DNA of 41,050 nt from Mesorhizobium sp. (GCF_024509055.1 NZ_JANINM010000235.1:1-41050), one strand, 5' to 3'; positions 25,581-33,462 are shown, counted from the stretch's first letter. Numbers and translations: made by a program. Notes: generated by a model not told the origin, from the letters alone.

Positions 25581-25804
25581 TCGGCTTGCCAGGCTCGCGG
25601 ATTTTTGCCGCGTCTTATCGAAAGTTAATGCGCCGCGGCAACGACCGGTGATTTGCTGCTCCCGCGCTGGCATGACGATGGTTGAGGGACCATCCGTTCT
25701 CGCCCGAACGGGAGAATCCGATGCACCCTCGGCAACCCATCCGGGCGATACCTCGTCTCAGCTTCCGCAGCCGCAATCCCATCACGACGATCCCGCAGCC
25801 GGAC
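25581..25804 (+). repeat. 224-bp direct repeat, copy 1
   Basis: Repeated at 26443-26666 with about 95% identity (I count roughly 11 differences). The block includes ~140 bp of leader DNA, a ribosome-binding site (GGGAGAA) and the first 28 codons of a small frame. Between 25485 and 25580 there is no gene. Confidence 0.9.
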
Positions 25805-25825
25805 ACCTCCTGGGGCCTCGGCTGA
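25721..25825 (+). CDS. Duplicated 34-residue basic small ORF
   Basis: ATG 25721 follows GGGAGA at 6 bp. The product begins MHPRQPIRAIPR and continues with an Arg/Pro/Ile-rich stretch (SRNPITTIPQPD), ending TSWGLG. The same 28-codon start recurs in the second repeat copy (ATG 26583) with one amino-acid change, but continues into an unrelated 3' part there (to 26939). It may be a leader peptide, the start of a truncated gene or chance; I do not recognise it. Confidence 0.35.
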   Translation: MHPRQPIRAIPRLSFRSRNPITTIPQPDTSWGLG

Positions 25826-25877
25826 TCACGAAATCGTCATCAAAGGCGGCTAGCGTGACTCCCCTGGGGAGTATCGG

Positions 25878-26084
25878 GTGATTGAGGACAACAAACCGGA
25901 GCGTCGTGACGCATACCGGCTGGAGCGCATCGAAGACGATGGATCAACCGTGGCAATCGCTGTCTTCCATACGCTGCGCGAGGCACAGACGATCATCCCG
26001 AGCCTGGATGACCGCTACCGGTTGATGCTTGGCGACAGGCTGGTCTGGCCTAACGAGGTTTTCGCCAAAGCGTCACGGAAGTGA
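25878..26084 (+). CDS. Small hypothetical protein
   Basis: 68 residues from GTG 25878, with GGGGAG 6 bp upstream. Soluble and charged: DAYRLERIEDDGSTVAIAVF, HTLREAQTIIP, MLGDRLVWPNEVF. It has the size and feel of small rhizobial regulators or adaptors, but I cannot assign a family. It lies between the two copies of the 224-bp direct repeat. Confidence 0.55.
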   Translation: MIEDNKPERRDAYRLERIEDDGSTVAIAVFHTLREAQTIIPSLDDRYRLMLGDRLVWPNEVFAKASRK

Positions 26085-26159
26085 TGCAAGCCGGGGAGGG
26101 GCTATTCCTCCCCGATTGGCCCGCGTTCCCAACACAGGTTTGCGAGACCGGGCTTTCCT

Positions 26160-26357
26160 TTAGGCCGTTGCCAGCTTCGTCTTGATCGAGCCTATCGCCT
26201 TCAGGATGGCATTGGCAGCTGGCCCATCCAGCGCGATATCCAACAGCCCTTGCGCGGTCTGTATAGAGAGGATGCAAAGAGCGCCCTCGTCATCCTCGAC
26301 CGTGCTTACGTGAAACTCGGTCGGCACGAAAGGCGGTGCCTTTTTCGTCGGCTTCAT
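26160..26357 (-). CDS. Small conserved hypothetical protein
   Basis: 65 residues from ATG 26357. Reads MKPTKKAPPFVPTEFHVSTV, a short strand region (GALCILSIQTAQGLLDIAL) and a terminal helix (ILKAIGSIKTKLATA). Similar short proteins are found in rhizobia; function unknown. It is opposite in strand to the flanking small genes and converges with the 25878-26084 gene. The ribosome-binding site is weak. Confidence 0.55.
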   Translation of the reverse strand: MKPTKKAPPFVPTEFHVSTVEDDEGALCILSIQTAQGLLDIALDGPAANAILKAIGSIKTKLATA

Positions 26358-26442
26358 TGGTGCTCATATCGCGTGGCGGGCGCGCGCCATATTCGCGCAT
26401 CCCTGCGATACATTCAAGCGGACGCCGCGGGAGGCATACGCC

Positions 26443-26666
26443 TCGGCTTGCCAGGCGCGCGGATTTTTGCCGCGTCTTATCGAAAGTTAATGCGCCGCGG
26501 CCACGTCCGGTGATTTCCTATTCCCGCGCTGGCACGACGATGGTTGAGGGACCATCCGTTCTCGCCCGAAAGGGAGAATTCGATGCACCCTCGGCAACCG
26601 ATCCGGGCGATACCTCGTCGCAGCTTCCGCAGCCGCAATCCCATCACGACGATCCCGCAGCCGGAC
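26443..26666 (+). repeat. 224-bp direct repeat, copy 2
   Basis: Partner of 25581-25804, offset 862 bp in the same orientation. An open frame from ATG 26583 continues to 26939, in frame with the better-supported start at 26748. The rest of 26358-26747 holds nothing else I can name. Confidence 0.9.
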
Positions 26667-26747
26667 GCGCGCCGCCTGTCGGGCCGCGCGTCGGGAAGGG
26701 GAGGCTTTCAGGGCGAAGGGCAATCGACCGAAAACAGGGAGGAACCC

Positions 26748-26939
26748 ATGCTTCAACAATATCCCAAGACCGATGCGCCGCCGCCGGCCGTGGCTGTCCG
26801 CCGCGGTCCTCCGGCGCTGCGGCAATGCTGCGACCACTATCTCTGCCCGGTCTGCAGCCAGGTGGTCGAGCTGACTGATTACCGTCAGGTCCTCTGGCAT
26901 CAGCAGCCCGAGCATCGGCCGATGGAACTGGACGACTGA
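26748..26939 (+). CDS. 63-residue Cys-rich (zinc-ribbon-like) protein
   Basis: ATG 26748 follows GGGAGG at 5 bp, which makes it a better start than the in-frame ATG at 26583 inside the repeat. The middle holds QCCDHYLCPVCSQVVEL: a CC pair and a CPVC pair that could form one zinc-binding knuckle, followed by an acidic end (PMELDD). The N-terminus is Pro-rich. Function unknown. If translation starts at 26583, the product is an 118-residue fusion with the repeat-encoded basic peptide. Confidence 0.6.
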   Translation: MLQQYPKTDAPPPAVAVRRGPPALRQCCDHYLCPVCSQVVELTDYRQVLWHQQPEHRPMELDD

Positions 26940-26964
26940 TCGATCGTGCTTGCGGGGGAAGATA

Positions 26965-27044
26965 CTTGGAGCGGCTCGACGCTTTGCAGCAAAGGCGGAG
27001 CCGCTCCAAGAAGGGGCCCGCGCTTTCGTGGCGTGCGCGGGCCC
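26965..27044. terminator. Pair of strong hairpins between convergent genes
   Basis: Stem 1 pairs 26965-26977 with 26998-27010 (13 bp); stem 2 is a perfect 10-bp GC stem (27014-27023 with 27035-27044). They lie between convergent genes ending at 26939 (plus) and 27091 (minus) and probably end transcription from one or both sides, although no T-run is present. Confidence 0.55.
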
Positions 27045-27090
27045 AGGTGGAACGGGCGGCCTTCAACACCCTCCACCTTGACTTGTTGCG

Positions 27091-27375
27091 TCAGCCGCCG
27101 CTGGCGGGAGCCGGCGCGGGGCCTGGAGCCGGAGCCGCCGGCACCGATGGCTTCGCCGGCGCCGGCGGCGTGTCCGCCTTCGGGGCGCTGGCCTTCGGGG
27201 CCTCGATCTTCGGCGCGTCGACCTTGACGTTGACATTCGAGCCGCCGCCGCCGCCGATATTGATGATGCCGGTAAAGAACAGCAGCACCACGATCGCGAC
27301 GATCGCGAGGATGATCGCGATCGCGGTGCCGCTACCGCCGCCGCCGGTGTTCACCACGGTTGGTCCATCGGACAT
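27091..27375 (-). CDS. Small single-pass membrane protein with Ala/Pro tail
   Basis: 94 residues from ATG 27375 (GAGG 5 bp upstream). Structure: short N-terminus (MSDGPTVVNTGGGGSG), one transmembrane helix (TAIAIILAIVAIVVLLFF, ~17-37), a Gly-rich linker (NIGGGGGSN) and a Lys/Ala/Pro-rich tail (KVDAPKIEAPKASAPKAD) reminiscent of cell-wall-spanning segments. An exact EcfG promoter lies 38 bp upstream, so it is probably a stress-induced envelope protein. Family unknown to me. Confidence 0.72.
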   Translation of the reverse strand: MSDGPTVVNTGGGGSGTAIAIILAIVAIVVLLFFTGIINIGGGGGSNVNVKVDAPKIEAPKASAPKADTPPAPAKPSVPAAPAPGPAPAPASGG

Positions 27376-27412
27376 GATTTCCTCTCCTTCTCGATGATTT
27401 CGACCGCTGGCC

Positions 27413-27437
27413 AACGGCGGCGGATCGCGAATGTTCC
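27413..27437 (-). promoter_or_regulatory. EcfG-type promoter
   Basis: On minus: GGAAC (27437-27433), 16 bp, CGTT (27416-27413), an exact match. Predicted start near 27405, about 30 bp before ATG 27375. Confidence 0.75.
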
Positions 27438-27497
27438 CGCCCTCGGGCCACGGTCGGATCGAGCCTTGGGACCGAAGTCGGTACCCCCGGCGCAGAG

Positions 27498-27517
27498 GCC
27501 CGACCGGGCATTTTTTT
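27498..27517 (+). terminator. Orphan rho-independent terminator
   Basis: A 5-bp GC stem with a 2-nt loop followed by T7. The nearest upstream genes are on minus, so it may end a small RNA. Confidence 0.55.
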
Positions 27518-27714
27518 AGAAACCAGCGCGGCTCCCGTTCATTGGCACACATGCCGTCGAGCAAAGTCCCTTCATCGGCGGTTCACCAATGGAGTGCCCG
27601 CCATTTCCTTCGACGTGGCGGGCACCTCCTGGGTGCCTCGGCTCCGCCGGGCCCCGTTCGTTTCGATGCAGTCCCGGAATGGCCTTCCTGGAATTGCTTT
27701 CCAAGGAGCGCTGC

Positions 27715-27990
27715 ATGCAGCCCGGCAAGATCATCGCGGACATCTTCGCTTTCCTGCTGCTGGCAACCGTCCTCGTCGGCATCTTCCTCCTCTTCGGCAG
27801 GCCGCTCTTTCCCCACCGCGAGGCGCGGATGGTGATCCCGCTGCCGCACGACCGGACCATCACGGGGTCTATAGGCGGGAGTTGCCTGGAGCCTTGCCTG
27901 CCGAACCACTTCAACCTCAGGCTGGCGCCCGCGCGGCCGCGGCCGGGATCGGTCGCGCGGAACCAACCGGCCGGCAGCGCCGTTGAATAG
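27715..27990 (+). CDS. Small membrane-anchored protein
   Basis: 91 residues from ATG 27715 (AAGGAG 6 bp upstream). One hydrophobic segment, IIADIFAFLLLATVLVGIFL (~6-25), then a basic, Pro-rich periplasmic or cytosolic part with two Cys (GSCLEPCLPNHF). Unknown family. Its 3' end contains the EcfG promoter of the following gene. Overlapping minus-strand frames here look like shadows. Confidence 0.6.
   Translation: MQPGKIIADIFAFLLLATVLVGIFLLFGRPLFPHREARMVIPLPHDRTITGSIGGSCLEPCLPNHFNLRLAPARPRPGSVARNQPAGSAVE
27959..27984 (+). promoter_or_regulatory. EcfG-type promoter
   Basis: GGAAC (27959-27963), 17 bp, CGTT (27981-27984), an exact match. Predicted start near 27991, about 29 bp before GTG 28020. 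It lies inside the last codons of the preceding gene. Confidence 0.7.
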
Positions 27991-28019
27991 ACGAAGGGAT
28001 GGCGCTGGCGGAGGCCACC

Positions 28020-28256
28020 GTGGACAACTTCGAACTCATCGATCTTCTTTGTGCCGTCGAGGCTTGCGCGAGCGGTCGCGCCGCCGGCTCGGTCGTCTCA
28101 ATGTCTAAAGCCGTCGAGGAATTGCGTGTCCTGACTGGCGACTTCGTCTCTTCGGACGAGGCTGCGGCCAACGCGCTGACCCAGGTCGCGCTCGAGCGCG
28201 GCTGGGCCGTGCTCTTCGACGAGCAGCCGGGCGCCGACATCGTGAGCGCCATCTGA
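28020..28256 (+). CDS. Small hypothetical protein under an EcfG promoter
   Basis: 78 residues from GTG 28020 (GGAGG 5 bp upstream); the in-frame ATG at 27999 lacks a usable site. Helical and soluble: VDNFELIDLLCAVEACASG, then VEELRVLTGDFVSSDEAAAN and ALTQVALERGWAVLF. No known domain. The promoter suggests a role in the general stress response. Confidence 0.6.
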   Translation: MDNFELIDLLCAVEACASGRAAGSVVSMSKAVEELRVLTGDFVSSDEAAANALTQVALERGWAVLFDEQPGADIVSAI

Positions 28257-28280
28257 TCTCGCCCCTCGAGGGGCGAGATC
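28255..28280. terminator. 26-bp perfect palindrome between convergent genes
   Basis: Two 13-bp arms without a spacer (GATCTCGCCCCTC and its complement) centred at 28267/28268, overlapping the stop of the plus gene and 7 bp from the stop of the minus TadG-like gene. A bidirectional terminator is the simplest reading. Confidence 0.6.
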
Positions 28281-28286
28281 AACTCC

Positions 28287-29504
28287 TTACTTCACCAGCG
28301 TGATCGACCGGCTGGCATACATCTCACGGCTGCCGAGCTCGGCGGCGCAATCCGATTTGACGTTGGAGTTTCCGGTCATCGTCACGGTGTCGGCCACCAG
28401 CCGCAGGCAACTGCCGGCCGCGCTCATGTTGGAATTGCCGGCATAGGTGATGGCCGCGTCGGGGGCGTAGATGAAGCCGCTGACCACCGAGCCGGATCCG
28501 CCATTGATCGTCAGCGCCGACGTGTTGCCGTGGTCCTGGAAAATGGTGATGCCGGCATAGGGCCCGCTGGATGGCGGCGACAGGTTCACCACCTCGTTGG
28601 CGTTGATGTAGAGTTGCGAGCTTTCCATCAGGAAGATCGTCACGCCGATACCGGTCAGGCTGCCATTGCCGCCCGGCTTGATGGTGACGTTGCGCATGAT
28701 GTAGATGCCCGGGTTGAGCGTGATGTTTCCCGAGATGGTCTTGTCGCAATAAGTGCCGGGCGAGAGCGTGATGGTCTTGCCGTTGGGAATTGACTGGCAG
28801 GTGCCATAGGCGGGAGGCACCACATTGGCCAGCGGATCGAAGGAGGCATACTGGCCGGTGAGCGGCGCGCCGCAGGCGAGCGTGGCGTTAGGCGCGGTGA
28901 TGCCCGAGGTCGAGCCGACCGTCGACATGCATGCGGCGCTGACCTGTGCCGAGCCGCCCCGGCTGATGGCGCTGGACGAGCTGGAATTGGCGGCGATGAC
29001 GCAGCCGGTCATCGCGACATTGGTCGAGCCTTGCAGGTTGACGGCGGCGCTGGCGCTCGGGTCGAGCGCGAGCACGCAGGCCTCGGCGCCCGGCATGACC
29101 TTTACCGAGGACGAGCGCGTCGCCTGCCATGAGGCCAGAGTGCCGACGAAGCTCGCCCGGTTGACGCTGGAAGACACCGAAACGGTGTAGCCGCTCGGGT
29201 CGCCGCTGGCGGTGGCCTGGAAGCCGGCGACGCTGCCGGCATATTCCTGTGCATTGCCGACGCTCATGTTGGCGCTGAAGAAATTGAGGCCGAGCTGCTG
29301 CACGTCGCTGGCAGTCATGCTGGCCTGGTACTTGGTCCCGATGGCGAGGCCTGCCGCATCGAGCGAGTTCTGCAACTGGGCGGCATCGTCGCTGGTGCCC
29401 ACGAGGTCGACGGCGCCGGCCACGGCCAGCACGAGCGGCACCACCGCGACCGCCGTCGCGATCGCGAAATTGCCCTGCGTCGAAGTCCAGAAGCGTCCAA
29501 TCAT
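28287..29504 (-). CDS. TadG-like pilus-assembly-related protein
   Basis: 405 residues from ATG 29504 (AAGGG 7 bp upstream; a GTG at 29519 is possible). The N-terminal TadE/TadG-type segment is present: TQGNFAIATAVAVVPLVLAV (~9-28) as inner-membrane anchor, followed by QLQNSLDAAGLAIGTKY. The periplasmic part is Ser/Asn/Gly-rich with several Cys and a beta-helix-like pattern (NGKTITLSPGTYCDK, NITLNPGIYIMRNVTI). Shared blocks (CVLALDPSAS, TGC..AANSSSSSAI) show it to be a paralogue of the divergent gene at 29784. No Tad secretion ATPase or CpaB is in the window. Confidence 0.8.
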   Translation of the reverse strand: MIGRFWTSTQGNFAIATAVAVVPLVLAVAGAVDLVGTSDDAAQLQNSLDAAGLAIGTKYQASMTASDVQQLGLNFFSANMSVGNAQEYAGSVAGFQATASGDPSGYTVSVSSSVNRASFVGTLASWQATRSSSVKVMPGAEACVLALDPSASAAVNLQGSTNVAMTGCVIAANSSSSSAISRGGSAQVSAACMSTVGSTSGITAPNATLACGAPLTGQYASFDPLANVVPPAYGTCQSIPNGKTITLSPGTYCDKTISGNITLNPGIYIMRNVTIKPGGNGSLTGIGVTIFLMESSQLYINANEVVNLSPPSSGPYAGITIFQDHGNTSALTINGGSGSVVSGFIYAPDAAITYAGNSNMSAAGSCLRLVADTVTMTGNSNVKSDCAAELGSREMYASRSITLVK

Positions 29505-29783
29505 GGCGGCACCCTTCACCCGGTATCGCCAAAGGGATACGCCTGCCGCCTCTATGGCTCATTTCCAAAAAGAATAAGATTCGCAAATGCTAAAATAGTA
29601 ACATTATCCGCGAATTAAGACCAATGTCAGAAGTAGCATAGGCCTAAAGTCCGATAGCTCCCGGCGTAAGGCTGGCAAGGCCGTCTCTTGGGTCCGAAGA
29701 GCGCAAGTCGAGCGAAAAAATTAGCCATTCGTTTATTCCGCCAGTGCTCCATGCGCGTTGGGTTAGCTTGGGCATGCTGCGCC
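29505..29783. promoter_or_regulatory. Divergent AT-rich promoter region of the TadG-like pair
   Basis: 279 bp with a strongly A/T-rich block (about 29565-29650) in otherwise GC-rich DNA. It should hold the promoters of both divergent TadG-like genes. No palindromic operator was recognised. Confidence 0.45.
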
Positions 29784-31022
29784 ATGGAACTATTCGGCCG
29801 TATCTTGCGACGGCTTGCCGTCAACAGCCTGATGAAAGGCAAGGGCGGCAACGTCGCCATCATCTTTGCCATGACCTTGCCGGTCGTGGTCGGGGGCGCC
29901 GGGCTCGGCGTCGAGACGTCTTATTGGTACTATTCGAGCCTGAAGCTGCAGTCGACCGCGGATGCCGCCGCCTATGCCGGCGCCATCGAAAAGATCAACG
30001 GCTCCGACACGCCGACCATCGTGACGACGGCGACGCAGTCCGCCACCACCAACGGCCTGGGGTCTGGCACCATCGTCGTCAACGTGCCGCCGACCAGCGG
30101 CCCGAACACGGCCAACAACGCCGTCGAGGTCATCCTCAACCAGAACCTCGACCGGGTCTTCACCTCGATCTTCCTGCAGGGCAAGGTTCCGCAGCAGGCG
30201 AGGGCGGTGGCGCTCATAACCAACGCCTCGAAGGCCTGCGTGCTGGCGCTTGACCCGACCGCCTCGCAGGCGGCGCTGTTCTCAGGCAACACCAGCGTCA
30301 AGCTCACCGGCTGCTCGGTGATGGCGAATTCGAATTCCTCCAGCGCCATCAAGGTGCAGGGCTCGGCGTCGCTCCAGGCCGACTGCCTCATCACGGCCGG
30401 CGGCGTTTCGCTGAGCAATCCGGTGCCCATGGTGTGCAGTGCTCCCATCACCCAGGCGCTGCCCGCCGCCGATCCCTATGCCGGCCTGCCGACGCCCGCG
30501 GCCGGCAGCAAGTGCGAGAACACCAACAAATCGACACTGACTGCAGGCACCTACTGCAGCGGCTTGAGCCTAAGCGGCAATGTCGCGCTTTCTTCCGGTG
30601 TTTATGTCCTGCAAGGCAATCTGAAGATCAACGCCAACGCGGTGGTCACCTGCGCCTCGCCCTGCACCGGCGTGACCATCTTCATGGCCGGCAGTACGTC
30701 GATCAGCATCAACGGCAACGCCACGGTCAACCTTAGCGCGCCGACCTCGGGCACCTATTCCGGCGTGCTGTTCTATGGCGACCGAACCGGCAGCGGCGCC
30801 GCGAGCACCTTCAACGGCACGGCGGCGTCCTCGCTGACCGGCGCGATCTATCTGCCGACGCAGCAGGTCAGCTATCTCGGCAACTTCTCGGGCCAGAGCG
30901 GCTGCACGCAGGTCGTGGCCGACACCATCCTGTGGTCCGGCAATTCCACCATCAACCAGAACTGCTCGAGCCTCGGGATGAAGGATATTCCCGCGGCCCA
31001 GGCGGTCGCGATCGTCGAATGA
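29784..31022 (+). CDS. TadG-like pilus-assembly-related protein, paralogue
   Basis: 412 residues from ATG 29784; the start is uncertain because no candidate has a good ribosome-binding site. N-terminal anchor GGNVAIIFAMTLPVVVGGAG (~23-42), then ETSYWYYSSLKLQSTADAAA, typical of TadG. The large extracytoplasmic part mirrors the 28287-29504 protein (CVLALDPTASQAALF, TGCSVMANSNSSSAI, and a beta-helix-like LSGNVALSSGVYVLQGNL). Its stop overlaps the start of the next gene (ATGA at 31019-31022), so it heads a three-gene operon with two TadE-like proteins. Confidence 0.82.
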   Translation: MELFGRILRRLAVNSLMKGKGGNVAIIFAMTLPVVVGGAGLGVETSYWYYSSLKLQSTADAAAYAGAIEKINGSDTPTIVTTATQSATTNGLGSGTIVVNVPPTSGPNTANNAVEVILNQNLDRVFTSIFLQGKVPQQARAVALITNASKACVLALDPTASQAALFSGNTSVKLTGCSVMANSNSSSAIKVQGSASLQADCLITAGGVSLSNPVPMVCSAPITQALPAADPYAGLPTPAAGSKCENTNKSTLTAGTYCSGLSLSGNVALSSGVYVLQGNLKINANAVVTCASPCTGVTIFMAGSTSISINGNATVNLSAPTSGTYSGVLFYGDRTGSGAASTFNGTAASSLTGAIYLPTQQVSYLGNFSGQSGCTQVVADTILWSGNSTINQNCSSLGMKDIPAAQAVAIVE

Positions 31023-31468
31023 CGCGAATGGCCCGCCGATTGATCCGGCTCTGGTACGACCGGGCGGGCATCGCCGCGGTGGAATTCGCGATGGTTGTGC
31101 CCGTCCTGTGCGCGGCGCTGCTCGGCATCCTGGACGGCTGGTCCTATGTCACCAGTTCGCTGTCGATGCGCGCCGGGGTGAAGACGGCGGCGAACATGGT
31201 CATGGCCGGCGCCACCAACGACAGCGCCACCCAGGCCGCGGGGCTGTCGAGCTGGCAAAACCCACCCGCCGACGCCCAGGTGACCATCACCCGCATCTAT
31301 CAATGCGGAACCACCGTGGTCACCTCGACGACCATTTGCTCCAACTTGAAGTCCCCGTCGGTCTATGTCCAGATCCAGGCGTCGGGCACATGGACCCCGC
31401 CTTTCATCTTCGGCGTCTTCCCGAGCAACACCGCGATCAGCCATCAGCAGGTGGTCCGTGTGCGTTAA
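31019..31468 (+). CDS. TadE-like pseudopilin
   Basis: 149 residues from ATG 31019, overlapping the previous stop by ATGA. The TadE signature is clear: [20 protein letters not shown] (16-35) with the Glu following a potential prepilin cleavage region, then [16 protein letters not shown]. The C-terminal part is small, with two Cys (YQCGTT and TICSNL) likely disulfide-bonded. TadE proteins are minor pseudopilins of Tad/Flp pili. It is coupled to both neighbours. Confidence 0.85.
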   Translation: MTRMARRLIRLWYDRAGIAAVEFAMVVPVLCAALLGILDGWSYVTSSLSMRAGVKTAANMVMAGATNDSATQAAGLSSWQNPPADAQVTITRIYQCGTTVVTSTTICSNLKSPSVYVQIQASGTWTPPFIFGVFPSNTAISHQQVVRVR

Positions 31469-31970
31469 AGCAATTGCAGGAAAAGTGCGCAGCGGTTTTC
31501 CGTCCGCAATTGCGACAGGCAAGAGAGCAATTGCAGCAAGAGTGCGCAGCGGTTTTCCGCCGGAACAAAGAGATAGAGCCGCAAGATCGTTTGCCGGGAA
31601 CATCTCCGGCGGCGCCGCGCTGGAGTTCGCGCTGGTCGCGCCGCTCCTCATCATGCTGCTGTTCGGCGTCTTCGCCTTCGGCTGGTCGATGAATGCGGAC
31701 TCCAGCGTGCGCTACACGCTGGAGGCGTCCGCGCGCTCGCTGCAGCTCAACAACACGCTGAGCCAGTCCGCCATCCAGTCGATCGCCACGCAGAAATTGC
31801 AGTCGCTCGGCCTGCAGAACATCAATGTCACCATCGCGACCGATCCGGCGAGCAACGGCTTCCGCATGGCGCATGTGACCGCGACCTACTCGTACGTCAT
31901 CAACTTCCCCTATTTCAGCAACTACCCGATCAACTACTCGACCACCGTGAACGTGCCGCTGGTCAACTAG
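31458..31970 (+). CDS. TadE-like pseudopilin with repeat-derived N-terminus
   Basis: 170 residues from GTG 31458, which overlaps the preceding gene by 11 bp. Residues ~5-44 are encoded by two tandem copies of a dispersed repeat (each AIAxxVRSGFP). After it comes the TadE-type segment [20 protein letters not shown] (51-70) and a compact domain ending [12 protein letters not shown]. Without the repeat the product would be an ordinary ~130-residue TadE. Alternative GTG starts inside the repeat (31485, 31542) cannot be excluded. It is last in the TadG-TadE-TadE operon. Confidence 0.75.
   Translation: MCVKAIAGKVRSGFPSAIATGKRAIAARVRSGFPPEQRDRAARSFAGNISGGAALEFALVAPLLIMLLFGVFAFGWSMNADSSVRYTLEASARSLQLNNTLSQSAIQSIATQKLQSLGLQNINVTIATDPASNGFRMAHVTATYSYVINFPYFSNYPINYSTTVNVPLVN
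31470..31589 (+). repeat. Dispersed repeat (family B), two tandem copies inside a gene
   Basis: Contains GCAATTGCAGGAAAAGTGCG, then AGCGGTTTTCCG, twice, ending in ACAAAGAGATAGAGC. It is related to the complete element at 34261-34361. The reading frame stays open through both copies. Confidence 0.8.
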
Positions 31971-32059
31971 GCGGCCCGGGTCGAGGCTGGCGATCTGTTT
32001 CGTCGGATCTGGCGAAGGCCGCCGTTGACCGGGCCGTGCTCGCGGGCGAATTGCGCCGC

Positions 32060-32164
32060 TCAGAACGGAATGAGCCAGGCAAAAACCGCCGCCAGCGCGA
32101 TCGACAATGGCACGGCAACCAGCAGGCAGGCCTCGACCACTCGGGTTTCTTTGTCGCTAAACAT
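32060..32164 (-). CDS. 34-residue single-helix membrane protein
   Basis: ATG 32164 with GAGG 6 bp upstream. Product MFSDKETRVVEACLLVAVPL and onwards: charged N-terminus followed by one transmembrane helix (~12-32) ending WLIPF. The frame extends further upstream but without a comparable start. Tiny single-helix proteins of this kind recur in this part of the window. Function unknown. Confidence 0.5.
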   Translation of the reverse strand: MFSDKETRVVEACLLVAVPLSIALAAVFAWLIPF

Positions 32165-32625
32165 TCGCTTCCTCGAACCGGATGGAATGCTCAACTCGCC
32201 GGGCGAGGCCCCCAACAACAACCTCGAGCCCGACGAGCCTACAACCCGATCAGGATACGCGACCGGGGCCGGGATCAGCCGGCACGACGGGCGTTGCAAG
32301 ATGGATGCCAAGGCTTCTGTCCCGGATTGAGACATGGTCCGCCAGGGTCCGGATTCGCGTCTCTATCGCAGGGCATTGGGACCATGGTCCGGCGCGACAT
32401 GGGTCTTCATTGTCGCAAACGGCCCAAACCCGGTCGGGCCTTTGTTTTTACTAATATTTTCAAAACGTTATAGGCTTATTGCCGGCCCTTTCGCGGGGAT
32501 TGCCGCGGCTCCTCCCGGCATCGCGACCGCATTTTCATAAAAGTTACTCCACGCCATTAGGGAATTCTCATATGAGGCGGCCTAGCGGTCGGGCAGAGGT
32601 GGCGATTCACCGCAGGAGATATCTT
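32165..32625. other. Intergenic region with a 12-bp palindrome and orphan terminator
   Basis: 461 bp without a confident gene. It contains GGACCATGGTCC (32379-32390), a perfect 12-bp palindrome, and a plus-strand hairpin with T-rich tail (GGCCC 32421-32425, GGGCC 32436-32440, TTTGTTTTT 32441-32449). A short transcript ending there is possible. A/T-rich DNA at 32440-32475 and 32530-32575 may hold the promoter of the next gene. Confidence 0.4.
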
Positions 32626-33372
32626 ATGACGATCCGTAAAACCCTCTTGGCCTCGCTTGCCATCGTGGCGCTTGCGACTGCGCCCGCTCTTGCCGGCCAC
32701 GGCAATGGTAACGGCGGCGGCAACGGAAACGGAAACGGGAACAGCGGCGACCACGGCAAGTCGTCCTCGGCTCCGGGGCAGGTCAGCAAGGCTGACGACA
32801 CGGCCGACAACACGACCACGTCCAGCACGACCACGGACACCACGCCCGACACCTCGACGGGCGGGAACATCCACGCCAAGCTCGGCCGGCTGAACTCGTT
32901 GCAGCGCAACATCAACGCCTACATGCATTCCAAGAGCAAGAAGTTCGCCGCCGTCCAGGCCTTCGTGACGCTGTCGGCGAAGGCCAAGGTCGCCGCGGCC
33001 GCGGCCGCGGCTGCCGCCGCCACGGTGGCCGCCGACCAGGCCAAGATCAGCACGCTCACCGCGCAGCTGGCCGCGCTGCAGGCGACCGACCAGACCGGCT
33101 TTACGGCCGCGCAGAAGGCGGCGCTCGCGCAGCAGATCACCGACACCCAGAACCAGATCACCGCCGAGCAGGCCACGCTCTCCACCGACACCGCCGCCGC
33201 GGCCGCGGCTCAGGCCGCGGCGGCGGCTGCCGCGGTCGGCACCGACGACGCCTCTTTGGGCAAGGCGCTCGGCACCATGTCCAACAAACCGGTCGACGCC
33301 ACCGTCACCGCCTGGGCCAAGGGCACGCTGGCCAGCAGGATCGACGCCGAGGCGGCGGCGATGTCGCCGTAA
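32626..33372 (+). CDS. Exported Ala-rich coiled-coil protein
   Basis: 248 residues from ATG 32626 (CAGGAG 7 bp upstream). Signal peptide ends at APALAG (~23). A Gly/Asn-rich stretch (GNGNGGGNGNGNGN), a Thr/Asp-rich stretch (~55-80) and then long Ala-rich helices (~95-215) with heptad-like spacing (QAKISTLTAQLAALQATDQ, QQITDTQNQITAEQATLS) suggest a disordered region followed by a coiled coil. The C-terminus carries GTMSNKPVDATVTAWAKGTL. Exported, probably structural. No family I can name. It has its own terminator. Confidence 0.72.
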   Translation: MTIRKTLLASLAIVALATAPALAGHGNGNGGGNGNGNGNSGDHGKSSSAPGQVSKADDTADNTTTSSTTTDTTPDTSTGGNIHAKLGRLNSLQRNINAYMHSKSKKFAAVQAFVTLSAKAKVAAAAAAAAAATVAADQAKISTLTAQLAALQATDQTGFTAAQKAALAQQITDTQNQITAEQATLSTDTAAAAAAQAAAAAAAVGTDDASLGKALGTMSNKPVDATVTAWAKGTLASRIDAEAAAMSP

Positions 33373-33399
33373 CAGAAATCATAAGAGGGTGAACGGCAG

Positions 33400-33432
33400 C
33401 GCCGCCGGGGTTTCCCGGCGGCGTTTTGTTTT
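33400..33432 (+). terminator. Rho-independent terminator
   Basis: A perfect 10-bp GC stem (33400-33409 with 33414-33423), 4-nt loop, then TTTTGTTTT. It ends the 32626-33372 transcript. Confidence 0.92.
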
Positions 33433-33462
33433 GGCGCAACGCATCCCGCAGCCGCGTTCCGG

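Larger units (their letters stand above)
27376..27714. other. Intergenic region with an orphan plus-strand terminator
   Basis: Apart from the EcfG site, a plus-strand hairpin (GCCCG-AC-CGGGC, 27498-27509) with seven T (27511-27517) is present although no plus-strand gene precedes it. A short RNA transcribed from about 27440 is possible. The remaining DNA up to 27714 shows no gene. Confidence 0.4.
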
